64,000 bases of DNA from Mercurialis annua (GCF_937616625.2 NC_065577.1:4815001-4879000); one strand, 5' to 3'. Positions 46,318-59,579 are shown, numbered from the stretch's first letter. Notes: generated by a model from the sequence alone, not told the origin. Numbers and translations are program-made.

Positions 46318-46601
46318 CTAGATGCAACTTTTAATAAGATGTTAATTTTTAAAGTTAAAATAGAGATAGTGTATTGTATTTCACTGACGAAGAGTGGAAT
46401 TCACACACTAACATAAAGATCTTGGAATGTAAAAATTTCAAGTGCAGCAGAACTATAGCTAGATTCGGGTAGGCTCTAGCCCGGGTTGAAAATAATATAT
46501 ATAATTATTATAGAGATCACCAAAATACTACTTGTCTCAGCGGTTAAATCTTTTTCAAACTCTGTGACTTCAGCATGGGGTAACAGATTCGAAACTATTA
46601 G

Positions 46602-47424
46602 GGGATTATGATAAAAGTACCTAAAATTTTAAAAATATTTACAAAAGTACCTGTAGACTTTTTTTATTTACAAAAATATCGAATGATTTAAAATTATTTA
46701 CAAAACTGCCAAAAAATAAAAATTATTTATAGAAGTATGATGTGTATAATGTCGGTGTAATTATGGTATAATTTCGGTATACTAAAACTATAAATTAGAG
46801 AATTTAAAAATAGTATTTGATTATTATTGGTATAATTTCAGTATACTTTCGGTATATCGATAATAAGTTTTTAATATATATTTTCTAGCTGATAACATTT
46901 ATATTTTTTATATGTATTTTTCACTATAGTTGATAATAAATTAGAGAATTTGTATATTGTTGGTATAATTTTAATATATTGTTACTTGAATTATTAGTAT
47001 ACGATGTGGTGCAATTTTGGTGTAATTTTTATCTAATATTAATAACATTTTAGTATATTTTGATGTGTATATTTTTAGTATACTGTCAATATAATTTTGG
47101 TATTTTATTAGTTTAATTTTTAGTATACGATTTGATGTAATTTTGATAAATTTTTTTATTTAATATTAATAAAATTTTAATATGTTATGATGTGTATAAT
47201 GTTGGTATATTATTGATATAATTTCGGTATAATGTTAGTATACTTTTAGTATATTAGTATGCTGACATTATATCAACAGTATACACCGTATGTTTGTAAT
47301 TATTTTTTATTTTTTGATAAATTAGTTAATATTTTTAAATCAACTAACATTTTTGTAAATGAAAAAAGTCATTATATATTTTTATAATTATTTTCATTCT
47401 TTTAGTAAATGATGTAATTTCCTC
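46602..47424. mobile_element. MULE-type foldback element with internal motif array
   Basis: An 823-bp element flanked by the perfect 9-bp repeat AACTATTAG (46593-46601 and 47425-47433). Inverted arms share GACTTTTTT-ATTTACAAAAAT and GATTTAAAA blocks. Between the arms (about 46735-47285) the motif GGTATAATTT / GGTGTAATTT / AGTATAC recurs a dozen or more times. Confidence 0.7.
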
Positions 47425-47485
47425 AACTATTAGTCTTATAATACCAAGCATTTTTTTCCTTTTTCCTCAATAAAAATTAACAGTA

Positions 47486-48015
47486 ATCCCTCCGGTTCAT
47501 AATATTTGTCGCATTTGGGAATTGTTTTTTGTCCATAATATTTGTCATATTTAGAATATTAAAAGAGCATTTAATTATAATTTTCTAAATTTATCCCTAG
47601 CAATAAATAACTTAATAAAAATAAAAAGATTAGTTAAACATAGGAAAATACTCCCTCCGGTATTATTTAGTTGTCCATTTAAACAAATGAATTTGTCTAT
47701 ATTTACTTGTCCATTTAAGATTTTAAGATGACTTTAATTATTTTCCAAATGTATACCTTGCTAATAAATGATCTATAACTCAATTTATAAAGTATTTATT
47801 AAAAAGTAAGGTTATATTATTATTTGCTTTTATAATTTAAGACAAAAAATTTATTTTTTTAATATGTGTAACTTTGCCTAAATTGACAACTAAATAAAAA
47901 CAGAGGGAGTAATATGGACAATTTAGTAAAAGAGCATATAAATCAAGATATATTTATTATTATTTTAATCTATATGAAATGGCCAAATATGACAAATGTT
48001 ATGGACCGAAGGGAA
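47486..48015. mobile_element. Stowaway-like MITE (outer)
   Basis: Ends ATCCCTCCGGTTCATAAT and, complemented, TTCCCTTCGGTCCATAAC, with TA duplications at 47484-47485 and 48016-48017. It is split by a second Stowaway; its own length would be about 270 bp. Confidence 0.75.
47651..47909. mobile_element. Stowaway MITE nested in another
   Basis: Inverted ends CTCCCTCCGGTATTATTTAG and, complemented, CTCCCTCTGTTTTTATTTAG, with TA at 47649-47650 and 47910-47911. Length 259 bp. Typical Tc1/mariner-derived Stowaway. Confidence 0.82.
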
Positions 48016-48017
48016 TA

Positions 48018-50514
48018 ATTGTTTTACTTATCTTATATTATTATGTTTTTGTTTCTTTTTTAATAAAAGCTAAAACTAATAGATTTTCACGTTAATATAA
48101 AAAAAACTAACAAACATTCATATTATATTAGCTAATCTTTTTATTTTTTCTAACTGAAGATAAAAGATTATTTTCTAATTATAAAAAAATCAACCAAAAT
48201 TAATTTTACGGTCTTAATTTTGAATTAAAAAAATACACAGTTTACGAATTTTGGTTCATTTTATATCCTAATTTGACATCAATTTAATGCCTTTTTAAGG
48301 TTAAAATATAAAATGATTTAAATTTGAAATAAACTTAGATTTTTAAATTCAAAACTAGAAATTTAGATTATTTTGCAATTATAAAAAAAAATCAATCGAA
48401 ATTTATTTCATAATACTAATACTTAAATTGAAAAAATACGCAATTTATTAATTTTGCTTCAGTTTATGCCCTAATCTGAGATCTATTTTATGTTTTTTAT
48501 GGCTAAAAATGTAAAATAGTCAAAATTTGAATAAATATAGATGTTTCTAAAACTGAAAATTTAGACTCTTTTAATTTTTTTCTTTTAAGTCTGAGAGGTG
48601 AAATGAATTTCTATTAAAAGATATTTTACTTTAAGCATGTGTATAGATATCTTAAATATATTTTTATTTATATGCTATTAAGTCTGGGCTGAAAAACAAT
48701 TTTAGTTCCACCATTAACTGCTAGTAAAAAGCTCACCAAGTACAGAGACCTCAAAATGACCATTCAATATTAACAAATCACCTTACTATTTTTAGCATTC
48801 AAATAACGTAGGTCACTTCATATTTTTTATAAAGAATTTTGAGACGAAAAAACGTATTTACGGATAGCTAAATATGGTTAGTTTCAAATAAATTTATTAT
48901 TACATATTCAAACATAAAATAAATGTTGTTCTCAATATCAATACCGAATGTGCAAATTAAATAATTTATGCTTTACATGTTTAAATATTACAAATAAAAT
49001 AAATTAATAGATTTATTTATTATATTTTATTAATGATTGTGTTTTGGCTAAGTGGCATGTTCCTTTCATTCCTAATTAATAGATCAACTTATTATTTTTA
49101 AAATTTTAAATTTTATGCGATTTTTTGTTTGTAATTTTTTTAGAAATTAAAAATCCTATTTTTTTTTAATAAATTGCATAGTCAAATAAAAATGAATTAA
49201 TTCGTTTTTATTTTAACATAAAATGTACCTACGGAAAAACAAATTAATAATATGTTACTTATACGTCTAGGAATATCTTAAAAGAATAAAATTGAAATAC
49301 TAGATGAAAGCATTAATTTTTAATTAACTTCTTTTATTTATGTTGGATAGATAAAAGGAGAGATTGTTTTTTTAAATAATTTATTATTTCCATTCTATTA
49401 AAAGGTCATTTATCATTTTTTTTATAAGATTCTGTTGTGTTTTTTTCCATAATTTTTCTTTTTTAGCTTATTGGTTAAACATATTTTATTATACATTTAA
49501 TAATATGTATAATTTTAAGATACAATTAATAAACTTTAAAATAATGCTAACAATTTATGTCTTTTAGATATGTGTATAAGATGACGAAAGACTGTTATAA
49601 TATGACAATTTTTTTTAATTTCCGGTATCATATTGTAATTTTTATTAATAAAAATATGTTTTATATTAGTTTTTTTTATAAAAAAAAAACTGAAATGAAT
49701 ATATTTTTTAAAGTAGGATGTATTTAATCAAGCATAATACAAAAAATACAATTATTTAATTTTATAAATAATTTACTATAATCCTTTTTTTTCTCCTTAG
49801 AATGGAAAAAAGGGGAGATTTTTTTTTGGAAGAGAGGAGTATGGAAGGGGTCATGACACACAAGTGGGAGTAAAAATTTGTAGATTAGATGTTTATGATT
49901 ACATCAGCTATTTTAGGACTATCTAGGCACATAGTTCGAGGAGGAGGAGGTAATGATTCAGTGCATTACGATTTTGTTTCTATTATTGTAAGTCTACGCC
50001 ATGATTTGTAGACTCCATGACACGTAACAGCAGCAGACTTAAAAACATTAGTGGGCCCGTGTAAGCTTCGTTCCCGATGCATCTCCGGTGGGTAGCTAGG
50101 CTTTACATTGGGCTAGCTAAGCTAGCTCCTCACCATTGCATCGAAAAACACACGACTTTTTTACCCCTTTTTATTGAAATTGTAAATAAAATTATAGGAC
50201 TTTACAGTACTTTGTCAAGAAAGTAATGCTTTAAGATTATCAAAAGAAGATTGAATTGAAAAAAACGTCAAAATATAATTATATAAATCTGTCGATAATA
50301 AAAATTTATAACAACAAACTAAATAGGGCAATTGATCGATTACAAACAAAAATTTAAATAGATTTTTGACATATAAGCAAGTAATTTTTATGCTCACCTT
50401 TAAAAAATTAATGCTCGGTTTCAACTATATTTCAATTGCTTTATTAGAACTGTAACAGCTCTAATTTTTCAAATATATAAGAGTTAATTCCTAAAAAAAT
50501 CATAATAATAATAA
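48018..50514. other. AT-rich desert with one GC-richer island
   Basis: No gene seen. 49850-50160 is less AT-rich, with GAGGAGGAGGAGG, CCGATGCATCTCCGGTGGG and GCTAGCTAAGCTAGCTCC; it could be a decayed promoter or a transposon piece. A truncated GAGTTAATTCC MITE end is at about 50470-50500. Confidence 0.35.
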
Positions 50515-50884
50515 GGGTTAATTCCTCAAAAAATCACGAACTTTACACGAAGTTTCATTTTAATCATGAACTTTAAAAGTTGTCATTTAAAGGCACGAAC
50601 TTTCATTTTGTTTCAAATCTATCGCCAAAGTAAAATCCGGTGTATTTTATCTAACTAAAAATTCCTAATCCTATATACTCTAACTAAAAGATAATAAGAT
50701 TCGATGTCGATTTATAATTTGGGTCTTTCATTAATGATTTATTGAAGAATTTAGTTAACAAAAATACACTGAAATGATAGATTTGAAACAAAATGAAAGT
50801 TTGTGCTTTTAAATGGCAACTTTTAAAGGTCATGATTAAAATGAAAATTCGTGTAAAGTTCGTGATTTTTTTAAGAATTAACCC
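50515..50884. mobile_element. MULE-type MITE
   Basis: A 370-bp foldback; ends GGGTTAATTCCTCAAAAAAT and, complemented, GGGTTAATTCTTAAAAAAAT, arms about 150 bp. The 9-bp flanks TAATAATAA (50506-50514, 50885-50893) match but lie in a trinucleotide run. Confidence 0.8.
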
Positions 50885-50984
50885 TAATAATAATAATAAT
50901 AACATCTAACATATGTTTAATTAGTTCGGTTTTAATCTTGTGCATTGTGCATCTCTACGTTGGTTGATGATTATGTGTCTATTA

Positions 50985-51409
50985 GGCCATCTCCAACCCT
51001 CTCTATAATTGGAACTCTATATTTTAGAGATAGAGTAAGTTTTTCTCCAACCACAAACTCTATCTCTATCTCTAAATAAATTTTTTTCCAACCACAAACT
51101 CTATCTCTAACTCTAAAATAATATTTTCAAACTACATTATTTTATTATTTTAACAACTTAGCTCAAATTAAAACTTTTTTACATATTCATCCTAAAAATA
51201 AAAATATATATTTTTTTATCAATAGTAAAATAATAAAATTTAAATTAATATTTTTATCATATAATAATATATATTTTACTAAATAAAATTGAATAAAATA
51301 TTAATATTTTTAATAATATATATCTTGAACGCTATTCAAGATCCTAAAATTCGTGCTCATATTGAAAGTGAACCAGCACGAATTTTAGAAAAAAGAGCCC
51401 AACAATCTC
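50985..51409. repeat. Fragment with CATCTCCAACC end and unrecognised open stretch
   Basis: Begins GGCCATCTCCAACCCTC after TTA, as PIF/Harbinger-type elements often do, and repeats CTCCAACCACAAACTCTATC two to three times. 51330-51410 has a short plus-strand reading (DPKIRAHIESEPARILEKRA) that looks protein-like but that I do not recognise. No right terminus found. Confidence 0.35.
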
Positions 51410-51630
51410 GACAACAATTCATACACGGTGCTGACGTGACACTCATTCATTGGTGCAATTTGCTGAGGTGTAAGTTATTTTTACCAATGAATGAGTGACA
51501 CGTCAACACCATGTATGAATTTGGGAAAAAAATGAAAGTTAGTGTATGTTTATGAGAAGTTTGAAAGAACGTAATTAAATTGAGAAAACGTGTAAAGTTG
51601 GTGAATTTTTATGACATTAACCCAAAAAAA
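51410..51630. mobile_element. Half of a GGGTTAAT MITE
   Basis: The right end, complemented, reads GGGTTAATGTCATAAAAATT. Inner arms (about 51420-51456 and 51483-51521, sharing GACGTG and CACTCATTCATTGGT) are inverted, but the left outer arm is missing. Confidence 0.55.
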
Positions 51631-51656
51631 ACTATCAAAATGAAATAAAAGCATTT

Positions 51657-52002
51657 GGCCAAATATACAGATTGGATCCTCACGTTTGGTTCGGTTTTGA
51701 ATTTGGACCCTAATGAATCTTTTTTTTCGATGGAGGTACTTAATGTTATAAAAAAATCCAAATCGAACCCTCCGAACCTAAAATGCCGCGTGTCCGTTAG
51801 TGACTGACATACTTAGCGCTGACATATTAGGTTCGATGGTTCACATCTGCCAATCATTAACGGACATGTGTCATTTTAGGTTCGGAGGGTCCGATTTGAA
51901 ATTCTTTTATAACGTTAAGTAGCTCCATTGAAGAAAAAAAATTTATTAGGGTCCAAATTCGAAACTGAACCAAACGCGAAGGTCTAATATGTACATTTAG
52001 CC
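51657..52002. mobile_element. MULE-type MITE, 11-bp TSD
   Basis: A 346-bp foldback with ends GGCCAAATATAC and, complemented, GGCTAAATGTAC, arms about 120 bp sharing CGTTTGGTTC and GAATTTGGACCCTAAT. A perfect 11-bp repeat TAAAAGCATTT flanks it (51646-51656, 52003-52013). Confidence 0.84.
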
Positions 52003-52083
52003 TAAAAGCATTTACCAACCTCTAGATATTTGTGGCACAAATATAAATATATATTAAATCAAATTATAATTCTTTTCAATAAT

Positions 52084-52440
52084 TTAATGTCGATTTGATT
52101 TGATATATTTAGTTTGGTTGAATTTATGGAGATTCCTAAGCAATAGTGGAGGTGGTGGGGTGAACAAAAATGCATGGCATGGACCTCGCTCTGCCTTACA
52201 AATTTGAAAGTTTTGAAACCAAAATATGGGTCGGTACCAAACCTTATCGAAGCACTCCAAAAACATCCCTTTATTCTTCTTTATAGTTTTGGGTTTTGCG
52301 TAATTCTGAAACAAGCCACAGCTTCGTGGGACGGTTGCCGATGCCGACTCTTTCCGTTCACCTTCCTCACGTGACCATTTTTTTACTATTTCCTCCATTT
52401 TAATTGTTTTATAGAAATATAAACATAAATTAATTTCCAA
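52084..52440. other. GC-richer stretch without a convincing gene
   Basis: Both strands are open for 60-118 codons here, but the codons show no recognisable domain and the translations are of mixed composition. It may be a decayed gene or transposon fragment. Confidence 0.3.
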
Positions 52441-52619
52441 AAACGAATAAAATAAATTATTATTTAGATTGAAGAATTTTGGAAAAGCAAAATTTATGAA
52501 TTTAGTATAACCTACAAATTTTATGAAAATCCATCATTTGATGAAAAAAATGTTACGGAAATTTATGGATTATGACAACTCTCATAAAGAAAAGTTGAAA
52601 TCCATCATTATTAATGAAG

Positions 52620-52795
52620 AATAATTATCTAACGCAATAGTTGTGCTATGTTATTCATGCAACAAACGTATGAGTTGTTTGCCATATGTAAATATTTAAT
52701 GATAAAAAAATAAGTAATAAATAAAAGATTTATATCGTAAATATTTATTGGCTTGTTGTAAAAATGGCGTGACACATCCGTTGTGTGAGATAAAC
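52620..52795. mobile_element. MITE, uninterrupted copy
   Basis: About 175 bp with imperfect inverted ends (TTATCTAACGCAATAG and, complemented, TTATCTCACACAACGG). It is the intact relative of the MITE at 40983-41650 and shows that element's site without the non-LTR insertion. Confidence 0.6.
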
Positions 52796-54733
52796 AATCA
52801 TTAATAAATGATGGATTATCTTAAAATTTATATATTTTAAATATATATTTATAAATATACGAATTTTATATCTAATTGTGGAATTTTTAAAAACTATCAA
52901 TAAATTATAACTTAAATGAAGCAAGCATCAAGTAATATTCTATCAAAATTGTGAATTTAATTTTTTTCAATAAATGTCTTTCTTTCCTAATAGATAGAAA
53001 TCAGAGTATTTTTTTTAGTAATTTAGTAGATATACAATTCAGTCTATAATATATATTTTAAGAAAAATAATCAAAAGTTTAAAAGTACAACTAATTATTA
53101 TAGAATATTTTAAATATGTAATATATAAAATATATTTTTTCATTAATTTAGATTTTATATGATTTGCCTTTTGGAATAAAATTCCCAAAAAAGTCACAAA
53201 AAAGAAATAAGAAAATTACAAAAACCAAAAGTGAGAATTTAGGAGAAGTAATGTAACACGTGAAAGTTGTTAGGAATAAGGTGACAACAGTGAGGGTCAA
53301 AATTGGCTATTTTCGCGATCATTTTTCGGTACGTAGGACCGGATCGCCGTGGTACTGCAATTATTCTTTAGTTGATTCTTTATGAGTAAATATCTTTTAC
53401 TTTTACACGTGTTTTTCAGTTAGAAGCTATCAAATGTGGTCCACCATGCACGCATCTGTACAAGATTTATCTCAATTTCAGACGATCTGACATGCCTATG
53501 TCCCCTAAAGTTATACTCCAAATCCTTTTTACTCCTCCAACATATTTAAATTTGACAATTTAGACACAATTTAATACCAAACGACTTCACATAAAAGTAT
53601 AAAACTAATAAATTAAAGTATAAAATACTGATCGTTGATCCTTTTAATTAAAAAATAAAAAAAATTAATTTAATTTAATATTAGTTTATTTATTACTTAT
53701 TTATCTCGTTTAAAAGATTAATTTCTTTATTATAAAATACTATCTCTATAAATTTTTGAACAAATTTTAAAAAGCAAACAATTATATTTATTCTTCGTAT
53801 ATGATGTCTCCTGAATTGTGATCAAAAGATTAATTTTTTATTTGAAAAATATGATTGAGAATAAAAAATAAACATTTAAAATTGGATATAAAAAATAATA
53901 CTTCAAATAGTATAAGTTTGAGAAAGTGTCATAAATAAAAGTAAATCTTATTTTTTAGAATTTATACAATACCTTGTCATTACATTGTATGGTTATGAAG
54001 AGAAATTCTTACTTACACCGAATTCGTATATTATTCATAGGAAATGGAATAACAAAAATCAAATCATCATAACTAGTCTAGACATAATGTTTGGAAGATG
54101 TTAATTTGGAGCTTCAAACATTACTTAACTTTTTTTTATAATAAATCCTTCAATACTTATATCATGACATTATAACAAGATTTATTTTGACACTCTAATT
54201 CAACATTAAAAGTTTTAAAAAATTGAATTTGTGATTAGAAAATTTTTAACCTGTTAAATTTTGGTAAGTTACGATCTTTCATCATAAAAAAATGACGTTA
54301 TATTAACATTATAATTGATTTAAAGTAGAGTTGATATATTTTTTAAATTAAAATTTTAAACTTTTTTGATCTTTTAATTTAAATTGTTGGGTCAAAATAA
54401 ACCTTTGTCACATGAAACTATTTCTGAAAACCCATATCAATTATTGGTCTTGCAATATGTTTGAATCATATGTAGTTTAATGGGAGAGAAAAGGTCAGAC
54501 TTTTTAGGATAAGGCTCCAGTGTCATTATTGTTCTCTATCCTTTTGTGTACTGATGTCTTAATTAATTTACAATTATCAATATTTGGACATATATAATTA
54601 AAAATATATCAGAATTGCTTGTTTTTATTATTATAAAAAACAGTAATTCGCTATTTCTTAAGATATTCTTATATGTTGAGATTGTTTTTAACTAATGTAA
54701 ACTAATTAATCCTTTTTTATTTTTATATAAATA
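52796..54733. other. AT-rich region, no gene seen
   Basis: Mostly AT-rich. 53270-53510 is GC-richer, with GGTACGTAGGACCGGATCGCCG and a CACGTG (G-box-like) at 53407-53412, but has no coding signature. Confidence 0.4.
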
Positions 54734-55006
54734 CTTCCTCCGTATCAATAGAGTTGTTCACTTTGAGAATTTTTTTTGTTCCAAAATTCTTGCCCACTTT
54801 CAAAAAGTAACTAATTTTACACTTAATTTTCTTACATTACCCCTATTTAAAGTCCACTAATAAAAGTAAATTGCAAGTGAACCCTATATTAAATAGGGGT
54901 ATGATAAGAAAATTAAGGAAAATTTTACAAAAACTATAAACAGTGATTGCTTTTCTTAAACTACGTGATAAAGGCAAAGTGGACAACTTTATTGGAACGG
55001 AGAGAG
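54734..55006. mobile_element. Stowaway MITE
   Basis: Ends CTTCCTCCGTATCAATAGAG and, complemented, CTCTCTCCGTTCCAATAAAG, with TA at 54732-54733 and 55007-55008. Length 273 bp. Confidence 0.8.
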
Positions 55007-55021
55007 TATAATTTTTTAATA

Positions 55022-55318
55022 CTCCCTCCGTCCCACTCTAATTGACAAAATAACTATATTTCAATAATCAAGACAAGTTAATAAATGACATAGAAAATTA
55101 TTTATATACCCTTCTATTGATAATGGAGTTAATTAATGCTATTAGTATATATTAGTCAAATTTTCATTAAATACTCACCATTTTTCATAAAAGACATGGT
55201 TTTAAATGAGGGTAAAGATGGAAAATTAAAGAATAAAATTATAGTTATGTTAGTTTTGTCAATTAGAATAGGACACCAAAAATTCCATATTTTGTCAATA
55301 AGAGTGGGACGAAGGGAG
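55022..55318. mobile_element. Stowaway MITE
   Basis: Ends CTCCCTCCGTCCCACTCTAA and, complemented, CTCCCTTCGTCCCACTCTTA, with TA at 55020-55021 and 55319-55320. Length 297 bp. Only 15 bp separate it from the previous Stowaway. Confidence 0.85.
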
Positions 55319-55320
55319 TA

Positions 55321-58300
55321 CAATTTAAAAAACAGCAAACCCTTCCTTTCTTTTAGTTATCCATTTGAACAAAATTACTAATATTAAAAAAATATGTTTT
55401 GCTAAATTATAGTAAATGTCAAACTACTATGACCCTTTTTATTAACCTATTAATTAATTACTATAGTAGTTCATTATATGAAATATATTACTTATAAAGT
55501 TTAGTTTGATCCAAGTTGAGTTTTGCAAGATGAAATTTTACATATATAATAAAGTGATTTATTAATAAAAAAGACTCTCAAATGAAATGGGAAAAAAATA
55601 TAATTTTTCTTACACAAATACAAATATATAAATAGTATATCAATTATCTAACAAATTGTATTACACTCGGATATAAATTAAAATTTACATAAAGAATTTA
55701 TTAATAGATTAAAAACTAAATCCTTCAATCACCAGATATATAGAACTAGATTTATAACCTAAACTCTTAAAGTTACTTTTGTTAATCATGTCCAAACAAA
55801 GGAAGTTCATGTGTTATTTTTATCCATAGTTTTGGACCACTTAAATATAGAAAGGGTTAAAATTTATTGGCAGAATATTATGCATGAATGTGCTGAATAT
55901 AAGGTCAAAAATTTAATGTGTACAATATACTAACAATCATTTGCATTATGGGTAGTTGATGGTGGGGTTCTATCAATAAGGCCTACCAAAGAAATTAAAA
56001 TTTTGGATTTGATAATATAAAGAATGTTCATAAACGACAAAAGAAACAATCCAAATAATTCTTTAACAAGCAAGAGATTTTTTAGTTATATATACATATG
56101 AAAGCTCTAGATCTTGATTTTATCTCTAATAATTTTTTACCATTTCAAGATTTTGTTAAGAGTTGTGGTGAAACTTAAAAAATGGAGAGAAAGGTGATAG
56201 AAGTGAGGTAAAAAAAATGAATTATATAATTGGAGAAGGAACGGAATAAGATGCATGGTTAAAGAATAGAAAAATAATACTAAAAAAAATAAAGTAATGA
56301 AAATACTTAATAATGGGTTGTTAAAATGATAATTGATTCTTTAATTTTTCATTTTGCTACTTCTTAAGAGTATTTATTTTTACGAATTGGATTTTGGCAG
56401 ATTTTGAATCTATTTAACCGGGATTGGCTTTATATATGTATATATTTATAAGTTTAAATTTGCACTGAGACCGAATTGGACGTAATATTTATCATTCAAA
56501 CCTAATCCATATCTACAAATCGTATTTTTTTGGCTAACATGAAACCAATATACTATAAAAATAGGACTACCACGAATTCGAATTCGAATCGCATTTGACT
56601 TGAACGGACTGTATTAAAAGTTATTCGGCTTGTTCGACTGCTCTATGTAATGAATAGTTAGTAGGTGGGATGTTGTTTTTAACAAAATTAATGTACTAAA
56701 GAGACATTTTTTCACTAAATTTTTAAATTAAAATTAAAAAATTTATTATAATAAAAAAACGTTTATTATATTAATCCTATATAGTAAAAACAATTGACCT
56801 CAAATTCTAAATTATGTCCTCCTATAGAACTTTTTACCAATGCCAAAAGAGAAAAAAAACGTTTTTAAGAAGTTACTAATCAAATTAATTAAAATGGTGA
56901 AATTATCTTAAAAGAAATGAACATATATTTTTTTTTATCATATCTCCTAAATGAATACAGAGAAAATTGATCAATTGCATAATAACAAAATAAATGGTTG
57001 GACATAATAACACGCATTTCATGACAGTACCTATAGTTTTTGGTGCCTATAATAATAATAATACAAATTTGACTTATTATTTTAAATAAATGCACATTTT
57101 GGGACCAATTGTGATCAACATCACAATATTTAGTGCACTGACAAATTAAGCTATCCATCACTTCAACTATAGGTAGCTCTTAGCTATTTAGCCATCTTAA
57201 TGGTTGCTTCTAATTTTGAATTTTAGGTATTGATATTGCACAGTCACTGTTTCAAACTCATTACTGTTTTTTTACTATTGCTGCATTCACTTTTAACTTA
57301 TGTAATTATTGTTTGTAGCAGTGTTTAAAAAATGGACTGAACCAGCCAGTCAGACCGGAATCCGGTCAATAGTCCGGTTCTAAAACAGCAAAAAAATTGA
57401 AAATCTGGTCTAAACAGATGTGCCGGTTAAATCAGATTGAACAAGACAAATCGGCAGTTGAACCGGTGATCGAAACGGTCGAACCAGTGATTTTACGGGT
57501 TTAGCCACCAGTTTCAAACAGTGGTTTGCAGTGTAATAATTTTCTTTTAGTGCAATATATCATTTCATTGTTTGTATTCTACATCTAATGTATTTAATGA
57601 ACAAAGGTTCATTTCCTTCTAAATTTGACATAAAAATGAATTAAGACAGTTCATGACTTAAACGTTGAGACAAATATAAATGATATGTTTGAATTTTTGT
57701 CGATTGAAAAATACTCGAATTTTAAAATTGGAGACAATTGAAGTAAAAAGTGATAATTTGTGTAAATGTAAAGATTTTACAAGATTAAAATAAAAAAACA
57801 TACAGGAGTGTATGCTTTTTAAAATATATTGTCTAAAAACATTGACGTGTTGGATATAAAATCTTTTTATATTAGTAACTTTTATTAATGTGATGAGTAA
57901 ATTATCAATGGAAAAAGCTTACAATAAGTTGGATTGACGTTGCAAAACACGAAATAAGAAGAAAGATAAGTTGTGGATCCAATATTGTGAAAAGGAAATA
58001 AATTTGAAAGGACGTAACACATTAATTGGGTATATATAAACCCACAAAGACCTAATCTATGGCTACACGGTTGTAAAATATAGGACGATGTCAATCCCAA
58101 CGTGTGATAGCGACTCACATCTAATACATGTATACGTTACTTTACATCTTAAGAAAATAGGCAAAAGGTTCAAATTGATCCTCATAATCGGAGCTAAAAA
58201 AAATATTAAGACCTCTGAAATGGACAATAACTCATTTAAACTCATATGGTCATTTTCCGTTAAAAATTCCGTTTCTTCGAAATAAAAAGTTCAAATAAAC

Positions 58301-58692
58301 CCCTGTAATCAAAAATCATATATTTTGATCCTTTATACAGGGTAACTCAGGACGGTACCGACTTGCGAACAACCACGGCTCCTCAAGATAGCTCGGAGCA
58401 ACGATAACCCACCAGGAGTATAGTCTAGAGCCCTAGATCTAGGTGAAAGCTTAACGGTTTCATACCTCGGTATGAGCACAACGCGGAAGAACAATACCTC
58501 GGTTGAACACCAGCTCAAAATCTCTATATCTAACCGATCAATCTAGAATTCGTGCAAGGGTGCCATTGTCCGCTTACCCGAGATAATAGATATATATCAT
58601 CACATGCAAGAGATGATTTTGAGGGGACCACATCAGATTTATTGACAAACAAGAATGTTCCCTACGCAGCTCGCATCTGACGTACCACTCAA
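55321..58692. other. AT-rich region with dispersed repeats, no gene seen
   Basis: 57315-57530 holds a foldback-like repeat of CCGGTT / AACCGG motifs, flanked by AGTGTTTAAAA and GTTTCAAACAGT. 57890-58120 has a short minus-strand reading I do not recognise. 58340-58690 is a GC-richer, unplaced stretch, probably a piece of a transposon. Confidence 0.4.
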
Positions 58693-58700
58693 GGTGTAAC

Positions 58701-58891
58701 CAGGGGCGGACTCAGGTGAAGGGGCAATCGTCCCCCCAAATTTATTTATCTTTTATAAAATAGTGCTTCAAATTATTATTTTTATTAAAAATACGGTTAC
58801 TAGTTTTTTTTTTTTTTTTGCAATCCGCCTCCTTGAAATTCTTTTTATACGATCACGTCCCCCCACACTTGAATTCCTAGTTCTGCCCCTG
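58701..58891. mobile_element. Short hAT MITE
   Basis: 191 bp with ends CAGGGGCGGACTCAGG and, complemented, CAGGGGCAGAACTAGG. The left 8-bp flank is GGTGTAAC (58693-58700). The right flank is GGTATAA plus C at 60512, split by the solo LTR; rejoined it matches the left at 7 of 8 positions. Confidence 0.82.
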
Positions 58892-59322
58892 GGTATAATG
58901 ATAGGAGTAGAAATACTCCTATATTCTATGTGTTTTATATGTCATATATGTGCATTTGACATTGGTTTTGAGCTTCTTTGTACTTATTTTTGTGTTTGAG
59001 CATTTCAGACATAATGTGGGAGTTTTGCATGATATTCAAGCCATTTGGAAGCCATTGAGATCATAATTGAAGTTTTGAGGAAAATTGTGCGAAGATCCGA
59101 TGAAAATAGACTCCGAGAGCACAATTTCTTGCTTGTGAATTTGACCCCGCTGCATTGATTGAATATTTTAGAATACTTAAAGACTTCTGATGAATTTGTG
59201 TTCTTCATAAGAAATAAAGTAGACATCCTAAGTTTTTTGTAGAATCAAGAACCAACTCATTCTGAGGTCTGTGCATCGAGTTACGAAGTTTTGAAGTTGA
59301 CAATTGTGCAGCAGAAAATGGC

Positions 59323-59449
59323 GTGCGAACGCACAAGTCAAGTGTGCGAACGCACACCCCTGTACGAGCCCTGTACGAGCATTTTTTTGGTTCCAGTAGC
59401 TGAAACAAGAGGTGTGCGACCGCATAAGTCAAAGTGTGCGAACGCACAC
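59323..59449. repeat. Palindrome array in second solo LTR
   Basis: Four units with core GTGCG-AA-CGCAC start at 59323, 59344, 59414 (imperfect, GTGCGACCGCAT) and 59436. Two of them extend to 16 bp (GTGTGCGAACGCACAC at 59342-59357 and 59434-59449). They form two pairs, 21 and 22 bp apart, joined by AAGTCAAGT / AAGTCAAAGT. Confidence 0.88.
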
Positions 59450-59571
59450 CACCGAAAAGGCATAAAACGTCGTCTAAACCTTGCCACATCACCCGAATTC
59501 ACTTAAACTTGAGGGCAACTTCGGAAATACACATGGGTACGAGTCAAAATCCTTCTCTGAGCTGAAAGACG

Positions 59572-59579
59572 TATAAATA
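59572..59579 (+). promoter_or_regulatory. TATA box of second solo LTR
   Basis: TATAAATA, 123 bp after the last palindrome; the corresponding distance in the first solo LTR is 120 bp. Confidence 0.68.

Noticed and set aside
52084..52440. 118-codon minus-strand frame
   Set aside because: No recognisable domain, composition bias, and an overlapping open frame on the other strand; insufficient for a gene call.
59205..59506. Open frames on both strands in the solo LTR
   Set aside because: Produced by the GTGCGAACGCAC repeats inside the LTR.
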